Below are positions 8,195-16,608 of a stretch of DNA of 64,000 nucleotides, in pieces. The notes under the pieces were generated by a model. It did not search any database. It was not told the DNA's origin and saw only the letters and a program-made list of their open reading frames with translations. Source of the DNA: Sphingobacteriaceae bacterium DW12 (GTDB lineage: Bacteria; Bacteroidota; Bacteroidia; Sphingobacteriales; Sphingobacteriaceae); NCBI GenBank assembly GCA_000783305.1, contig JROE01000008.1:511887-575886 (forward strand), written 5' to 3'. Numbering within the stretch: position 1 is the stretch's first letter; the number at the start of each line of letters is the position of its first letter. Both the position numbers and the translations under genes were made by a program.

Positions 8195-10222
8195 TTAGAT
8201 AAATAAAGACACGATAACATCGATCAATTTGATGCCTATGAATGGAATGACGATTCCCCCGAATCCATACACGAATAGATTCCTCCGTAATAGAGCCGAT
8301 GCACCTATGGGCTTGTACGCGACTCCCTTGAGCGCCAAAGGGATCAACATTGGGATAATAATGGCATTGAAAATGACGGCAGAAAGGATTGCACTTTGTG
8401 GACTCGTCAAGTTCATGATATTCAACCCCTGTAAAGCTGGGATAGCAGTAATAAACAATGCTGGGATGATCGCAAAGTATTTGGCCACATCATTGGCAAT
8501 GGAGAAGGTCGTTAAGGTTCCTCTGGTCATCAGGAGTTGTTTTCCTATTTCGACGACTTCTATTAATTTGGTCGGGTCATTATCTAGATCCACCATATTG
8601 CCAGCCTCTTTAGCAGCCTGTGTACCACTATTCATCGCCACTCCTACGTCGGCTTGTGCCAAGGCTGGGGCATCATTGGTTCCATCTCCCATCATGGCTA
8701 CCAACCGTCCTTCGGCTTGTTCACGTTTAATGTAGTTCATTTTGTCCTCAGGCTTTGCCTCTGCAATAAAATCATCTACTCCTGCTTTTTCAGCGATAAA
8801 CTTTGCGGTCAACGGATTATCTCCGGTAACCATTACTGTCTTAATACCCATCTTGCGAAGTCGCTGAAAACGTTCCTGAATACCGGGCTTGATAATATCC
8901 TGTAATTCGATTACCCCCATTACCTCTTCATTCTCGGACACGACTAAAGGCGTTCCTCCATTGCTTGAGATGCGTTTAACTTTTTCGTCCACTTCGGTTG
9001 GAAAAGAATGCCCGGCCTGCATCACAATCGCCTTGATGGCATCTGTGGAGCCCTTACGAATACGGGTATTTCCAAAGTCAACACCCGAAGTCCGTGTTTC
9101 GGCGGTAAAATTGATATAACGTGGTTGTTCTACATGCAAGGATAAGGGATCAAGCGCTGCCAATTCGACAATAGATTTTCCTTCCGGGGTATCATCCGCT
9201 GTAGATCCCAATGCTGCTGCACGTATCAATCTGTCAACAGCAATACCATCAGCGGCATAAAACTGAGTGGCCTTACGATTACCAATGGTGATCGTACCTG
9301 TCTTATCCAAAAGCAGCACATCGATATCTCCTGCAGTCTCGACAGCTTTTCCGGACTTCGTGATCACGTTTGCACGAAGTGCACGGTCCATCCCTGCAAT
9401 CCCTATCGCAGAGAGCAATCCGCCAATGGTAGTCGGTATCAGGCAGACGAACAAGGCGATGAAGGATGCGATCGTAATGGATACATTTGCATAGTCCGCA
9501 AATGGTTTGAGTGTGACCGTTACAATGACAAATACAAGGGTAAATCCTGCCAATAGAATAGTTAAGGCTATTTCATTGGGCGTCTTCTGACGACTGGCAC
9601 CTTCCACCAATGCAATCATCTTATCCAAAAAACTCTCTCCTGGCTGCGAGGTGACGACCACTTTAATCCTATCGGAGAGCACCTTCGTCCCCCCCGTGAC
9701 AGAGCTCTTATCTCCACCGACCTCTCGTATCACAGGAGCCGATTCGCCGGTAATGGCACTCTCATCAATAGTCGCTAGCCCTTCTATAATCTCACCATCT
9801 GTGGGTATGATATCACCCGCTTCACACAAAAAGATAGCACCTTTTTGTAATTGACTGGAAGCGATCTGAACGGTTTCTGTCGAATTCTTTTTTAAGACTT
9901 TGGCAGGTGTCTCTTCTCTGGTCTTGCGCAAGCTATCCGCTTGAGCTTTGCCTCTGGCTTCGGCAATTGCTTCCGCGAAATTGGCGAACAATAGCGTCAG
10001 CAACAAAACGACAAAGACGGTGAAATTGTACCCAAAACTACCTTGGGAACGCTCACCAGTCAATGTCCATAAGGTGACAATCAGCATCACCACTGTACCG
10101 ATCTCTACGGTAAACATGACTGGATTACGGAACATACTTTTTGGATTAAGCTTCAAAAACGCTTGTCCAAATGCTTCTTTCAGTAAGTCGGGTTGAAGCA
10201 ATTTTTTATTTTCTGAGTTCAT
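8195..10222 (-). CDS. kdpB: Potassium-transporting P-type ATPase subunit B
   Basis: A 675-aa P-type ATPase catalytic subunit. It has the actuator-domain TGES loop (residues about 158-161), the phosphorylation motif DKTGT with Asp306, the hinge MVTGDNPLTA and MMGDGTNDAPALAQADVG. Membrane spans lie at about 35-80, 220-275 and at the C-terminus. KdpB hydrolyses ATP and drives high-affinity K+ uptake with KdpA. Length and motifs are normal. It begins 30 nt after kdpA. The 155-bp gap to kdpC contains a repeat-like element. Confidence 0.98.
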   Translation of the reverse strand: MNSENKKLLQPDLLKEAFGQAFLKLNPKSMFRNPVMFTVEIGTVVMLIVTLWTLTGERSQGSFGYNFTVFVVLLLTLLFANFAEAIAEARGKAQADSLRKTREETPAKVLKKNSTETVQIASSQLQKGAIFLCEAGDIIPTDGEIIEGLATIDESAITGESAPVIREVGGDKSSVTGGTKVLSDRIKVVVTSQPGESFLDKMIALVEGASRQKTPNEIALTILLAGFTLVFVIVTVTLKPFADYANVSITIASFIALFVCLIPTTIGGLLSAIGIAGMDRALRANVITKSGKAVETAGDIDVLLLDKTGTITIGNRKATQFYAADGIAVDRLIRAAALGSTADDTPEGKSIVELAALDPLSLHVEQPRYINFTAETRTSGVDFGNTRIRKGSTDAIKAIVMQAGHSFPTEVDEKVKRISSNGGTPLVVSENEEVMGVIELQDIIKPGIQERFQRLRKMGIKTVMVTGDNPLTAKFIAEKAGVDDFIAEAKPEDKMNYIKREQAEGRLVAMMGDGTNDAPALAQADVGVAMNSGTQAAKEAGNMVDLDNDPTKLIEVVEIGKQLLMTRGTLTTFSIANDVAKYFAIIPALFITAIPALQGLNIMNLTSPQSAILSAVIFNAIIIPMLIPLALKGVAYKPIGASALLRRNLFVYGFGGIVIPFIGIKLIDVIVSLFI

Positions 10223-10252
10223 AATAAGAATAGTATGTAGGATATCTCTCGA

Positions 10253-11941
10253 TTATTTTAATGAAAAGTGTTCGGCAATAGGTCCTAGTGCAAGTGCCGG
10301 AAAAAATGATAAGGCAGCAATAATCGCAATAACAGCAAAGACCATCAATCCGAAAGTCGAAGTATCCGTCTTCAAGGTTCCGGCACTCTCGGGGATATAT
10401 TTTTTATTCGCTAGTAATCCTGCTATCGCCACCGGGCCTATAATCGGGAGAAAACGTCCCAGGATCAATACAAAGCCTGTGCTGATATTCCACCAAAGGG
10501 TATTATCTCCCAGCCCCTCAAATCCGCTGCCGTTGTTGGCTGCAGATGACGTATATTCGTACAGCATCTCGCTAAACCCATGAAAACCGGGATTGTTCAA
10601 CGTCGCCATCCCATATGCCGGAAATGCAGTGGCCAATGCTGTCCCTACCAGGATGAGAAATGGATGTAGTAATGCTATAATCATGGCAATCTTCATCTCC
10701 CGTGCTTCAATCTTCTTCCCGAGAAACTCTGGTGTGCGTCCTACCATCAGACCACTGATAAAGACCGCCAAAATGATAAAGACAAAGAAATTGAGCATTC
10801 CTACTCCACAGCCGCCATAAAAAGCATTAATCATCATCGCCAAGAGTTGATTCATTCCACTCAAAGGCATCGTACTATCGTGCATAGAATTGATCGACCC
10901 GGTCGAAATAACTGTAGTCGCAATACTCCAATAACCGGAAGCAATGGCTCCAAAACGAGTTTCCTTACCTTCGGTGTTCCCCAGCGAATTGTCTATCCCC
11001 ATTTGCGTAATCATGGGGTTTCCTTTGGCCTCTATCACGATATTAGGGATCGCCAATATTAAGAAACCGATGGTCATCACACCAAATATCATCCATGCGA
11101 TCTTCCTGCGTTTGATAAAATAACCAAAAGCAAAAATCATCGCTAACGGAATGATCATTTGGGCAAACATTTCGGTTATATTGGAAAGATAACTGGGATT
11201 TTCGAAGGGATGATTGGAATTCACTCCAAAGAAACCACCACCATTGGTCCCGACATGCTTGATCGCAATAAAACCTGCAGCAGGCCCCCTGGATACTTGT
11301 ACAGTATCCCCTTCCAAGGAGATCATGGTATCCTTCCCTTCAAAGGTCATAGGAGTACCATTGAAGACCAAGATTACAGCAATTAGGAGTGAAAGTGGCA
11401 ATAGAATACGGGTACAGGACTTAATAAAGAAGTCGTAAAAATTACCCAACAGGGCACTGGATCTGACCTGAAAAGCTTTGAACAATACGACCGCAGCAGC
11501 AATACCTGTCGCTGCACTCACGAATTGTAAAAACATCAACCAAAACTGGCCGAGATAACTCATCCCTGTCTCACCAGAATAGTGCTGCAGGTTACAGTTC
11601 ACGACAAACGAAATCGTAGTATTGAAGGCTAGGTCAGCAGACATGCTGGGGTTATAATCAGGATTCAGCGGGAGCCAACCTTGATTCATCAGCACCAGCA
11701 TACTTAACAGGAACCAGACCATATTGATGGTCAACAAGGCTACTAAATGCTGCTTCCAAGTCATTTCGACAGTAGGATCCACCCCTGTCAATTTGAAAAT
11801 AGCCTTGTCCAATGGCCCTAATATGCCGTCTAGCCAGGTCTTTTCATGCAGGAAGACTTTGGCTATATATTTTCCAAAAGGAATAGCCAGTACTACTGTC
11901 AGTAGAAACATAAAGACTACTCCTAGAATTTCAGTATTCAT
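10253..11941 (-). CDS. kdpA: Potassium-transporting ATPase subunit A
   Basis: A 562-aa channel-like membrane subunit with about ten hydrophobic spans. It has the KdpA selectivity-loop signatures, including FNTTISFVVNCNLQHYSGE, HVGTNGGGFFGVNSNHPFEN and SSAANNGSGFEGL. It binds K+ and passes it to KdpB. Length is typical. It follows kdpF with an 83-bp gap that holds a palindromic element. Confidence 0.98.
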   Translation of the reverse strand: MNTEILGVVFMFLLTVVLAIPFGKYIAKVFLHEKTWLDGILGPLDKAIFKLTGVDPTVEMTWKQHLVALLTINMVWFLLSMLVLMNQGWLPLNPDYNPSMSADLAFNTTISFVVNCNLQHYSGETGMSYLGQFWLMFLQFVSAATGIAAAVVLFKAFQVRSSALLGNFYDFFIKSCTRILLPLSLLIAVILVFNGTPMTFEGKDTMISLEGDTVQVSRGPAAGFIAIKHVGTNGGGFFGVNSNHPFENPSYLSNITEMFAQMIIPLAMIFAFGYFIKRRKIAWMIFGVMTIGFLILAIPNIVIEAKGNPMITQMGIDNSLGNTEGKETRFGAIASGYWSIATTVISTGSINSMHDSTMPLSGMNQLLAMMINAFYGGCGVGMLNFFVFIILAVFISGLMVGRTPEFLGKKIEAREMKIAMIIALLHPFLILVGTALATAFPAYGMATLNNPGFHGFSEMLYEYTSSAANNGSGFEGLGDNTLWWNISTGFVLILGRFLPIIGPVAIAGLLANKKYIPESAGTLKTDTSTFGLMVFAVIAIIAALSFFPALALGPIAEHFSLK

Positions 11942-11960
11942 ATTTTTTATTTTTGGATAT

Positions 11961-12016
11961 TAATTTTCTTCTCAATTGCTAATGAGCACACTCCCGATAA
12001 TCGGGATCGGCTTTTA
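11961..12016. repeat. Palindromic element before kdpA, related to the kdp repeats
   Basis: It contains CAATTGCTAATGAGC, matching AATTGCCGATGAGAGC of the tandem units, and the perfect palindrome CCCGATAATCGGG at 11993-12005. On the minus strand it precedes the kdpA ATG with an A-rich linker, as the other copies precede kdpC and the kinase gene. Similarity to the array is partial. Confidence 0.5.
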
Positions 12017-12024
12017 GCGTGTGA

Positions 12025-12102
12025 TTAAAACTTCTCAGGCTTTAGCAATACATAGCAGATGTATAAAAACACGAGTATTGCCACGACAAATAATGCTATC
12101 AT
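12025..12102 (-). CDS. kdpF: KdpF small membrane subunit (25 aa)
   Basis: A 25-codon frame (residues 1-20 MIALFVVAILVFLYICYVLL, ending KPEKF) directly upstream of kdpA. It is almost entirely one hydrophobic helix with a basic C-terminal tail ending KPE-x-F, the form of KdpF. KdpF stabilises the KdpABC complex in E. coli. The ATG at 12102 follows the stop of the 110-aa gene (ending at 12104) after one base, so translation is probably coupled. Confidence 0.88.
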   Translation of the reverse strand: MIALFVVAILVFLYICYVLLKPEKF

Positions 12103-12103
12103 T

Positions 12104-12436
12104 TTAGTTTTCGATTATGGTTTTCAAATAGGCTTGCCTAAGTTCCTTCGGAAAGAATTGCAGATGCTTCTTTAGACTCCCCGGACTTTCCTCTTCAGCA
12201 ATCCTAGCTAAAAATTCATTCTCTATAGCATTCTTATCGTGCAGTTTTCCGTTCATGTACAGCAAGTTGACGACCTGCATAGACTCTGAAGCTCGTTCTT
12301 GCCCTTCTCCTCCCTTCGCCATCGATTGTATAAAATACTGGGCTAATTCATTTAGCGCTTGATAATCATTCTCCACGCTTGTCTCGACAGCTTGTGGAAC
12401 CCATTCCTTTATGGTTTTCAAAACTTTAGTTTCCAT
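12104..12436 (-). CDS. Small hypothetical protein of the kdp operon (110 aa)
   Basis: A 110-aa, probably helical and cytosolic protein with no signal peptide or membrane span. I do not recognise a function. The layout (ALNELAQYFIQSM near residues 27-39, then VVNLLYMNGKLHDKNAIENEF, here given as VVNLLYMNG and NAIENEFLARI, then a C-terminal PKELRQAY) resembles that of the 120-aa protein encoded upstream, so the two may be distant paralogs. It ends one base before the kdpF start, which places it firmly in the kdp transcript. A regulatory or assembly role in potassium uptake is an inference from context only. Confidence 0.8.
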   Translation of the reverse strand: METKVLKTIKEWVPQAVETSVENDYQALNELAQYFIQSMAKGGEGQERASESMQVVNLLYMNGKLHDKNAIENEFLARIAEEESPGSLKKHLQFFPKELRQAYLKTIIEN

Positions 12437-12456
12437 TTTCTTCTTCAGATTATTAA

Positions 12457-12540
12457 TTAGATCCTATCAAAAAAATTGATAGACTTATAAAACAGGATGA
12501 AGCATATCAATCCTGATATGATGAGGATAGTTGTAAGCAT
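12457..12540 (-). CDS. 27-aa single-span membrane peptide upstream of kdpF
   Basis: A short frame reads MLTTILIISGLICFILFYKS followed by INFFDRI. That is one hydrophobic helix of about 17 residues with a charged, aromatic C-terminal tail. It starts 11 nt after the 120-aa gene ends and stops 20 nt before the 110-aa gene, so it fits tightly in the operon and has an A-rich leader (ACAAAAAGAAC). It is KdpF-like in size and topology but not in sequence. It could be a second small pump subunit or a membrane regulator of the sensor. That it is a gene is inferred from operon fit and composition. Confidence 0.7.
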   Translation of the reverse strand: MLTTILIISGLICFILFYKSINFFDRI

Positions 12541-12551
12541 GTTCTTTTTGT

Positions 12552-12914
12552 TTATAGATTAGCATTTTGATAGGCATAGACTTTTCGCAGACTGAAGGGC
12601 ATCTTCTTTTGAACCATGTACCATTCCTGCGGATCACAATGTCTCTTCATACTATTAAAGGAGCGGACGAAAAGATTTTCGATAAGCTCTTTCAAGCGGC
12701 TATCTCCTCTACCATATAACCATCCCATGAACATCATACTCCAATTGACGCGAGAGATATTGTGTACGCGGAGCATATCTTTCATAAAGGTGACTACTAT
12801 TTGGATGGCTCCTGCAATGTTGTCTCGAGACGTCAACTTGTTAACTTCGTCCTGGACTTCGGGTATCTCAGAAGAGATAAGTTGAAAAAGATTACTTTTT
12901 TTTATTCGTTTCAT
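12552..12914 (-). CDS. Small hypothetical protein, first gene of the kdp operon (120 aa)
   Basis: A 120-aa helical, basic protein without signal peptide or membrane span. I do not recognise it. It has a Trp/Met-rich middle (WSMMFMGWLYGRGDSRLKEL) and a C-terminal MPFSLRKVYAYQ. The order of these blocks parallels the 110-aa protein downstream (LLYMNG, IENEFLAR, PKELRQAY), which suggests a shared, diverged family. It is the first gene after the intergenic region that should hold the kdp promoter. Lys/Arg content would allow nucleic-acid binding, but no HTH is visible. Confidence 0.8.
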   Translation of the reverse strand: MKRIKKSNLFQLISSEIPEVQDEVNKLTSRDNIAGAIQIVVTFMKDMLRVHNISRVNWSMMFMGWLYGRGDSRLKELIENLFVRSFNSMKRHCDPQEWYMVQKKMPFSLRKVYAYQNANL

Positions 12915-12944
12915 ATTATATAGATGCTATTTGGGATAGCCTAG

Positions 12945-12961
12945 GCCAAACGAAAGACCAA
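12945..12961 (-). promoter_or_regulatory. Weak candidate sigma-54 promoter of the kdp operon
   Basis: On the minus strand, TTGGTCTTTCGTTTGGC resembles the sigma-54 form TTGGCACG-N4-TTGC, with GG at the -24 position and 10 bases to the -12 doublet. The -12 doublet here is GG instead of the nearly invariant GC. It lies about 30 nt before the first gene, and the upstream regulator is a sigma-54 activator, which is why I record it. Confidence 0.25.
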
Positions 12962-13024
12962 CAAGTAAACTAAAAACACAACTCACTATCTATCAACAAG
13001 AAAACATTTAATCAATAAGTTTTT

Positions 13025-13055
13025 AAAATAAAAAAGCCTATCAAAATGATAGGCT
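13025..13055 (-). terminator. Rho-independent terminator after the NtrC-like regulator gene
   Basis: Minus-strand hairpin AGCCTATCA-TTT-TGATAGGCT (arms 13047-13055 and 13035-13043) followed by a run of T residues (13034 downward). It separates the response regulator transcript from the kdp genes, so the two are independent units. Confidence 0.85.
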
Positions 13056-13197
13056 CTTTATTAAAATGGAAGGAGTATACGACTTGTGACGTAAAGGATT
13101 TGCCTTTTCTCTGAAGAAACCTACAGACAGGATTTCAAACCGATGTATGATATTGACGGAAATCTAAAAGATTGATAGCAACCAATAGGATGGGCAT

Positions 13198-14547
13198 CTA
13201 TATTTTAATCTTGTATTCTTCAATTTTACGATATAAGGTTGCGATCCCAATCTCTAGCAATCTAGCTGCCTCAGCCTTATTACCACTGGTGTGATGCAAT
13301 ACTTTTTCGATTTGATCGGACTCTACTTTGGCCAACGAAAATGGGGAAGCGAGTCGGGAATCATGATGTCCGTTATTTTTGAACTCCATGGGGAGGCTGT
13401 CAACATCCAACTCGTCACCATCTGCAATAATAACGCTACGTTCGATAATATTCTTAAGTTCGCGAATATTGCCTTTCCATGGATATTTACCTAAAGCATC
13501 AATATAAGCTGATGTCAATCTAAGCCCCGTTCTATTCGCTTTAAGTCCAAATATTTGTGCATAATGACTAGCTAAAGAGGGGATATCTTCTTGCCGCTCA
13601 CGAAGGGGCGGTAGTGTAATGGTGAACACCGAGAGTCGGTAAAACAGGTCACTCCTAAAGTGCTCCTTCTTGATCTCCTCTTCTAAATCCCGGTTGGTAG
13701 CGGCCAATATGCGTACATTAACCCGAGTTGGCTTAGTATCTCCAACTTTTAAGAATTCTCCGGATTCCAAAACCCGCAACAGCTTCGCTTGTAGATCAAT
13801 GGGCATCTCTCCGATTTCATCTAAAAATATAGTTCCCAGATTTGCCTCTTCGAACAATCCTTTTTTGTCCTTTGATGCACCTGTAAAGGCACCTTCCTTG
13901 TGACCAAACAACTCACTTTCTAACAACTCACGTCCAAATGCCGAACAGTTGATGGCTACAAATGCGTGTTGCTTCCGACTGCTATCATAATGAATTGCTT
14001 GCGCAAACACTTCTTTGCCGGTTCCTGTCTCGCCCAACAAGAGTACCGTAGTGTCCATAGGAGCAACTTTTTTACCCAAAGAAATAGCTTGCTGTACAGA
14101 TTTAGATTTGCCGATGATGCTATCAAATGAGTATTTTTTTCCAATCTGGGATTCGAGTTTATGCACCCGTTTGGCTAGAAATGCCTTGTCGTATGCGCGA
14201 TTCAGAAGTGGGATGATTCGATTGTTGTCATCTCCTTTTGTAATGTAGTCAAAAGCGCCATTCTTAATCGCTTGAACACCATCCGGAATATTTCCATATG
14301 CTGTGAGTAAGATGACTTCCGCATAAGGTTGTAATCGCTTCACTTCTCGTACAAACTCAACTCCGTTTCCGTCCGGTAGTTTGACGTCGCATAAAACAAC
14401 ATCGAAATCAGTATGTGACAGTAATTTCGCAGCATTTCGCAAGTTGCTGACCTCGTTCACCTCGTACCCTTCACCTTCTAAGCCAATAATACGAGCCATT
14501 AGTTTCCGAAGCTTTTCTTCGTCGTCAATCAACAATATACGTTTCAA
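13198..14547 (-). CDS. Sigma-54-dependent response regulator (NtrC family)
   Basis: A 449-aa protein. The receiver domain (residues 1-120) has acidic Asp8/Asp9 and phospho-acceptor Asp54 in CDVKLPDG. The AAA+ domain (about 143-375) has Walker A GETGTGKE (172-179), the sigma-54 contact loop GAFTGA (219-224) and Walker B FLDEIGEMP. A Fis-type HTH lies at the C-terminus (about 408-446, GNKAEAARLLEIGIATLYRK). It lies upstream of kdp on the same strand, and no KdpE is present. I infer that it replaces KdpE and activates kdp with RpoN when phosphorylated by the kinase at 2925-4652. Intact domains argue that it is functional. Confidence 0.93.
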   Translation of the reverse strand: MKRILLIDDEEKLRKLMARIIGLEGEGYEVNEVSNLRNAAKLLSHTDFDVVLCDVKLPDGNGVEFVREVKRLQPYAEVILLTAYGNIPDGVQAIKNGAFDYITKGDDNNRIIPLLNRAYDKAFLAKRVHKLESQIGKKYSFDSIIGKSKSVQQAISLGKKVAPMDTTVLLLGETGTGKEVFAQAIHYDSSRKQHAFVAINCSAFGRELLESELFGHKEGAFTGASKDKKGLFEEANLGTIFLDEIGEMPIDLQAKLLRVLESGEFLKVGDTKPTRVNVRILAATNRDLEEEIKKEHFRSDLFYRLSVFTITLPPLRERQEDIPSLASHYAQIFGLKANRTGLRLTSAYIDALGKYPWKGNIRELKNIIERSVIIADGDELDVDSLPMEFKNNGHHDSRLASPFSLAKVESDQIEKVLHHTSGNKAEAARLLEIGIATLYRKIEEYKIKI

Positions 14548-14677
14548 GGTATCTATATTAAAAGTAAGCTATTTTCTCGGTATTCCGCTATTCTATTGCC
14601 TATATATGCATTTCCAATTGGTAGGTCAATATACAACAGTACATACGCCTCCATCATCCATCCCAGATGATGCAAGG

Positions 14678-16516
14678 CTAAATAACCCCATATAAAGATC
14701 CGCCCTTTTTACCAAGTTGATCCACCCTTCTCTCCACTGACTCATCTTTAATCAAGGCAGGAGCATGATGTGGCTTAGTACGTGCGTCGATAATAACAGG
14801 TCCATTGCAGCCCCAATGCTTGAATCGGGTAAAGCTGTCTATACCATAGATATCATATGCGGGATTGCTTCGGGTAAATGTCACCCATACAAAGTTGTTG
14901 ACGGTATCGGCAGTAAAGCCGGCATCATCAGTCAAGATAATCATCGATATGCCCTCCCAATTCAAATGTGTAACTTCCTTACACCAATCTTCAATCACGC
15001 GTTGCTCTTGATCGTAGCTTGTGAACGGGGCACCATCTATGGCTACAACTCCTGGTATTGCTATTTTGGCGTGCTGAAAAGGTTTGGGTAGATCAAACCC
15101 TATAGGTAGCTCGGTTGCTAATTTTCTCTTGATCGAACCTGCGGCAGCAAAAACCACTTTAGAACCCGCATTCAACCCATCACCAGTATAGTCTAAAGTG
15201 TCTATCGTCGTATTGGTCTGAAAATGTATATCTCTGGTGAAATCAATCCTGGTCAATACATGTCCCATGAATTGCGGAATGTCGTGAATATCTAATCGAG
15301 GCTCGTCTTCATGGGCCGTTATAAAGAGATACTTGGCTAGACTTAATTGGTTTTTGCCTAATATTTGATTGGCTATCGTCAAAATCTCCTGTGGCCGATC
15401 GACTTGCTGATAAGGCGTATACCGCTCGGATCCAATTGCAAACAACAACGGATGAACACCGGCGGGGTCGACAGCGTGTACAGCATGAAGGCCATTAATC
15501 TCCTGTGGTATCGCCGATCCAGTTATCTCGTGAATCAATGCGCCGAAACTGGTATCCTCCTGAGGAGGTCGCCCCACCACTGTGAATGACCAGATGGGGT
15601 TTTTCTTATGGTAGACGTTGTGAACTTTCATCAAGGGGAAAGGGTGGGTAAGGCTGTAATAGCCAATATGATCGCCGAAAGGTCCTTCGGGTTTATTCTC
15701 ATTTGGATACACCGTACCCGTGATAACAAAATCAGCATCTGCAGAAATACAGAATCCCTCATCATCATAAAAATAGCGAAAGCGTCTATTTCCTAATGCA
15801 CCTGCGAAAATCATCTCTGAAAGACCTTCCGGAAGTGGCATTACGGCAGCGAGAGGATGTGCAGGAGGACCTCCTATAAAAATGCTTACCTTAAGGGGCT
15901 GTCCAATTGCATTTGCTTTGGATTGGTGCACGCCGATACCTCTATGAAGCTGATAGTGCAAACCAATTTCTTGGTCTTGTATGTATTCGTTTCCATCTAA
16001 TTGGATACGATACATACCCAAATTTGCATTCATAATCCCCGGCTTGGTAATGTCTTCGGTGTATACCTGAGGCATCGTCACAAAAGCTCCTCCATCCATC
16101 GGCCAATTGACAATAGGCGGTAGCTTACTGATCTGGGTCTTCCCATAGAGAATTGGAGCGTTCTTTTTGCGCTTCCAAGGTAATGCGCCCAACGCGGTCA
16201 TCGATGAGCCTATATATTGAAATGGACTTTTCAGGACGGCAGCGGGATTCATCTTGACATCGACAAGTTTCTTTAAATGATCCAGAGAATCTCTAAACAT
16301 AAACTTCGAACGTTCGAGTGTCCCGAAAAGATTGGACACTGCCGGAAATTCAGTACCCTTTATCCGTTCAAAGTATAAAGCAGGTCCCTGAGCATCGAAC
16401 ACACGCATTTGAATAGCGGCCATCTCTAAATATGGGTCCACCTCTTCTTTGACCCGAATCAAGTGCCCGTGTCTTTCTAAATCCAATACGCATTGCTCTA
16501 AACTGTTGTATCCCAT
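14678..16516 (-). CDS. UbiD family decarboxylase
   Basis: A 612-aa UbiD-family protein, starting at MGYNSLEQ. The frame extends 33 codons further upstream, but that part looks unlike the family and overlaps the preceding gene. UbiD enzymes use prenylated FMN to decarboxylate aromatic or unsaturated acids. Visible family signatures are PEGPFGDHIGYYSLTHPFP (residues about 290-310), HEITGSAIPQEINGLHAV and the LTDDAGFT block. The long (~610 aa) form is common in Bacteroidota and is usually annotated as a menaquinone-biosynthesis decarboxylase. The organism also carries menG (33122), which fits quinone metabolism, but the substrate is not shown by the sequence. No ubiX flavin prenyltransferase gene lies nearby. 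Confidence 0.9.
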   Translation of the reverse strand: MGYNSLEQCVLDLERHGHLIRVKEEVDPYLEMAAIQMRVFDAQGPALYFERIKGTEFPAVSNLFGTLERSKFMFRDSLDHLKKLVDVKMNPAAVLKSPFQYIGSSMTALGALPWKRKKNAPILYGKTQISKLPPIVNWPMDGGAFVTMPQVYTEDITKPGIMNANLGMYRIQLDGNEYIQDQEIGLHYQLHRGIGVHQSKANAIGQPLKVSIFIGGPPAHPLAAVMPLPEGLSEMIFAGALGNRRFRYFYDDEGFCISADADFVITGTVYPNENKPEGPFGDHIGYYSLTHPFPLMKVHNVYHKKNPIWSFTVVGRPPQEDTSFGALIHEITGSAIPQEINGLHAVHAVDPAGVHPLLFAIGSERYTPYQQVDRPQEILTIANQILGKNQLSLAKYLFITAHEDEPRLDIHDIPQFMGHVLTRIDFTRDIHFQTNTTIDTLDYTGDGLNAGSKVVFAAAGSIKRKLATELPIGFDLPKPFQHAKIAIPGVVAIDGAPFTSYDQEQRVIEDWCKEVTHLNWEGISMIILTDDAGFTADTVNNFVWVTFTRSNPAYDIYGIDSFTRFKHWGCNGPVIIDARTKPHHAPALIKDESVERRVDQLGKKGGSLYGVI

Positions 16517-16608
16517 AATCGTGACTGATGAAGAATACAAACTTAGATAACTTACTCCTGATATCCAAGGTGAACGAAATGATAAAAGCGCAGATTTACA
16601 TGTTCCGA

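Noticed and set aside
8229..8735. 168-codon frame antisense to kdpB
   Set aside because: Shadow of a conserved gene. Its residues follow from kdpB codons, and it has no own signals.
13090..13175. Short plus-strand stretch reading like LFSEETYRQDF...MYDIDGNLKD before the regulator gene's stop
   Set aside because: About 25 codons with an upstream stop. It may be a remnant, but nothing shows it is coding.
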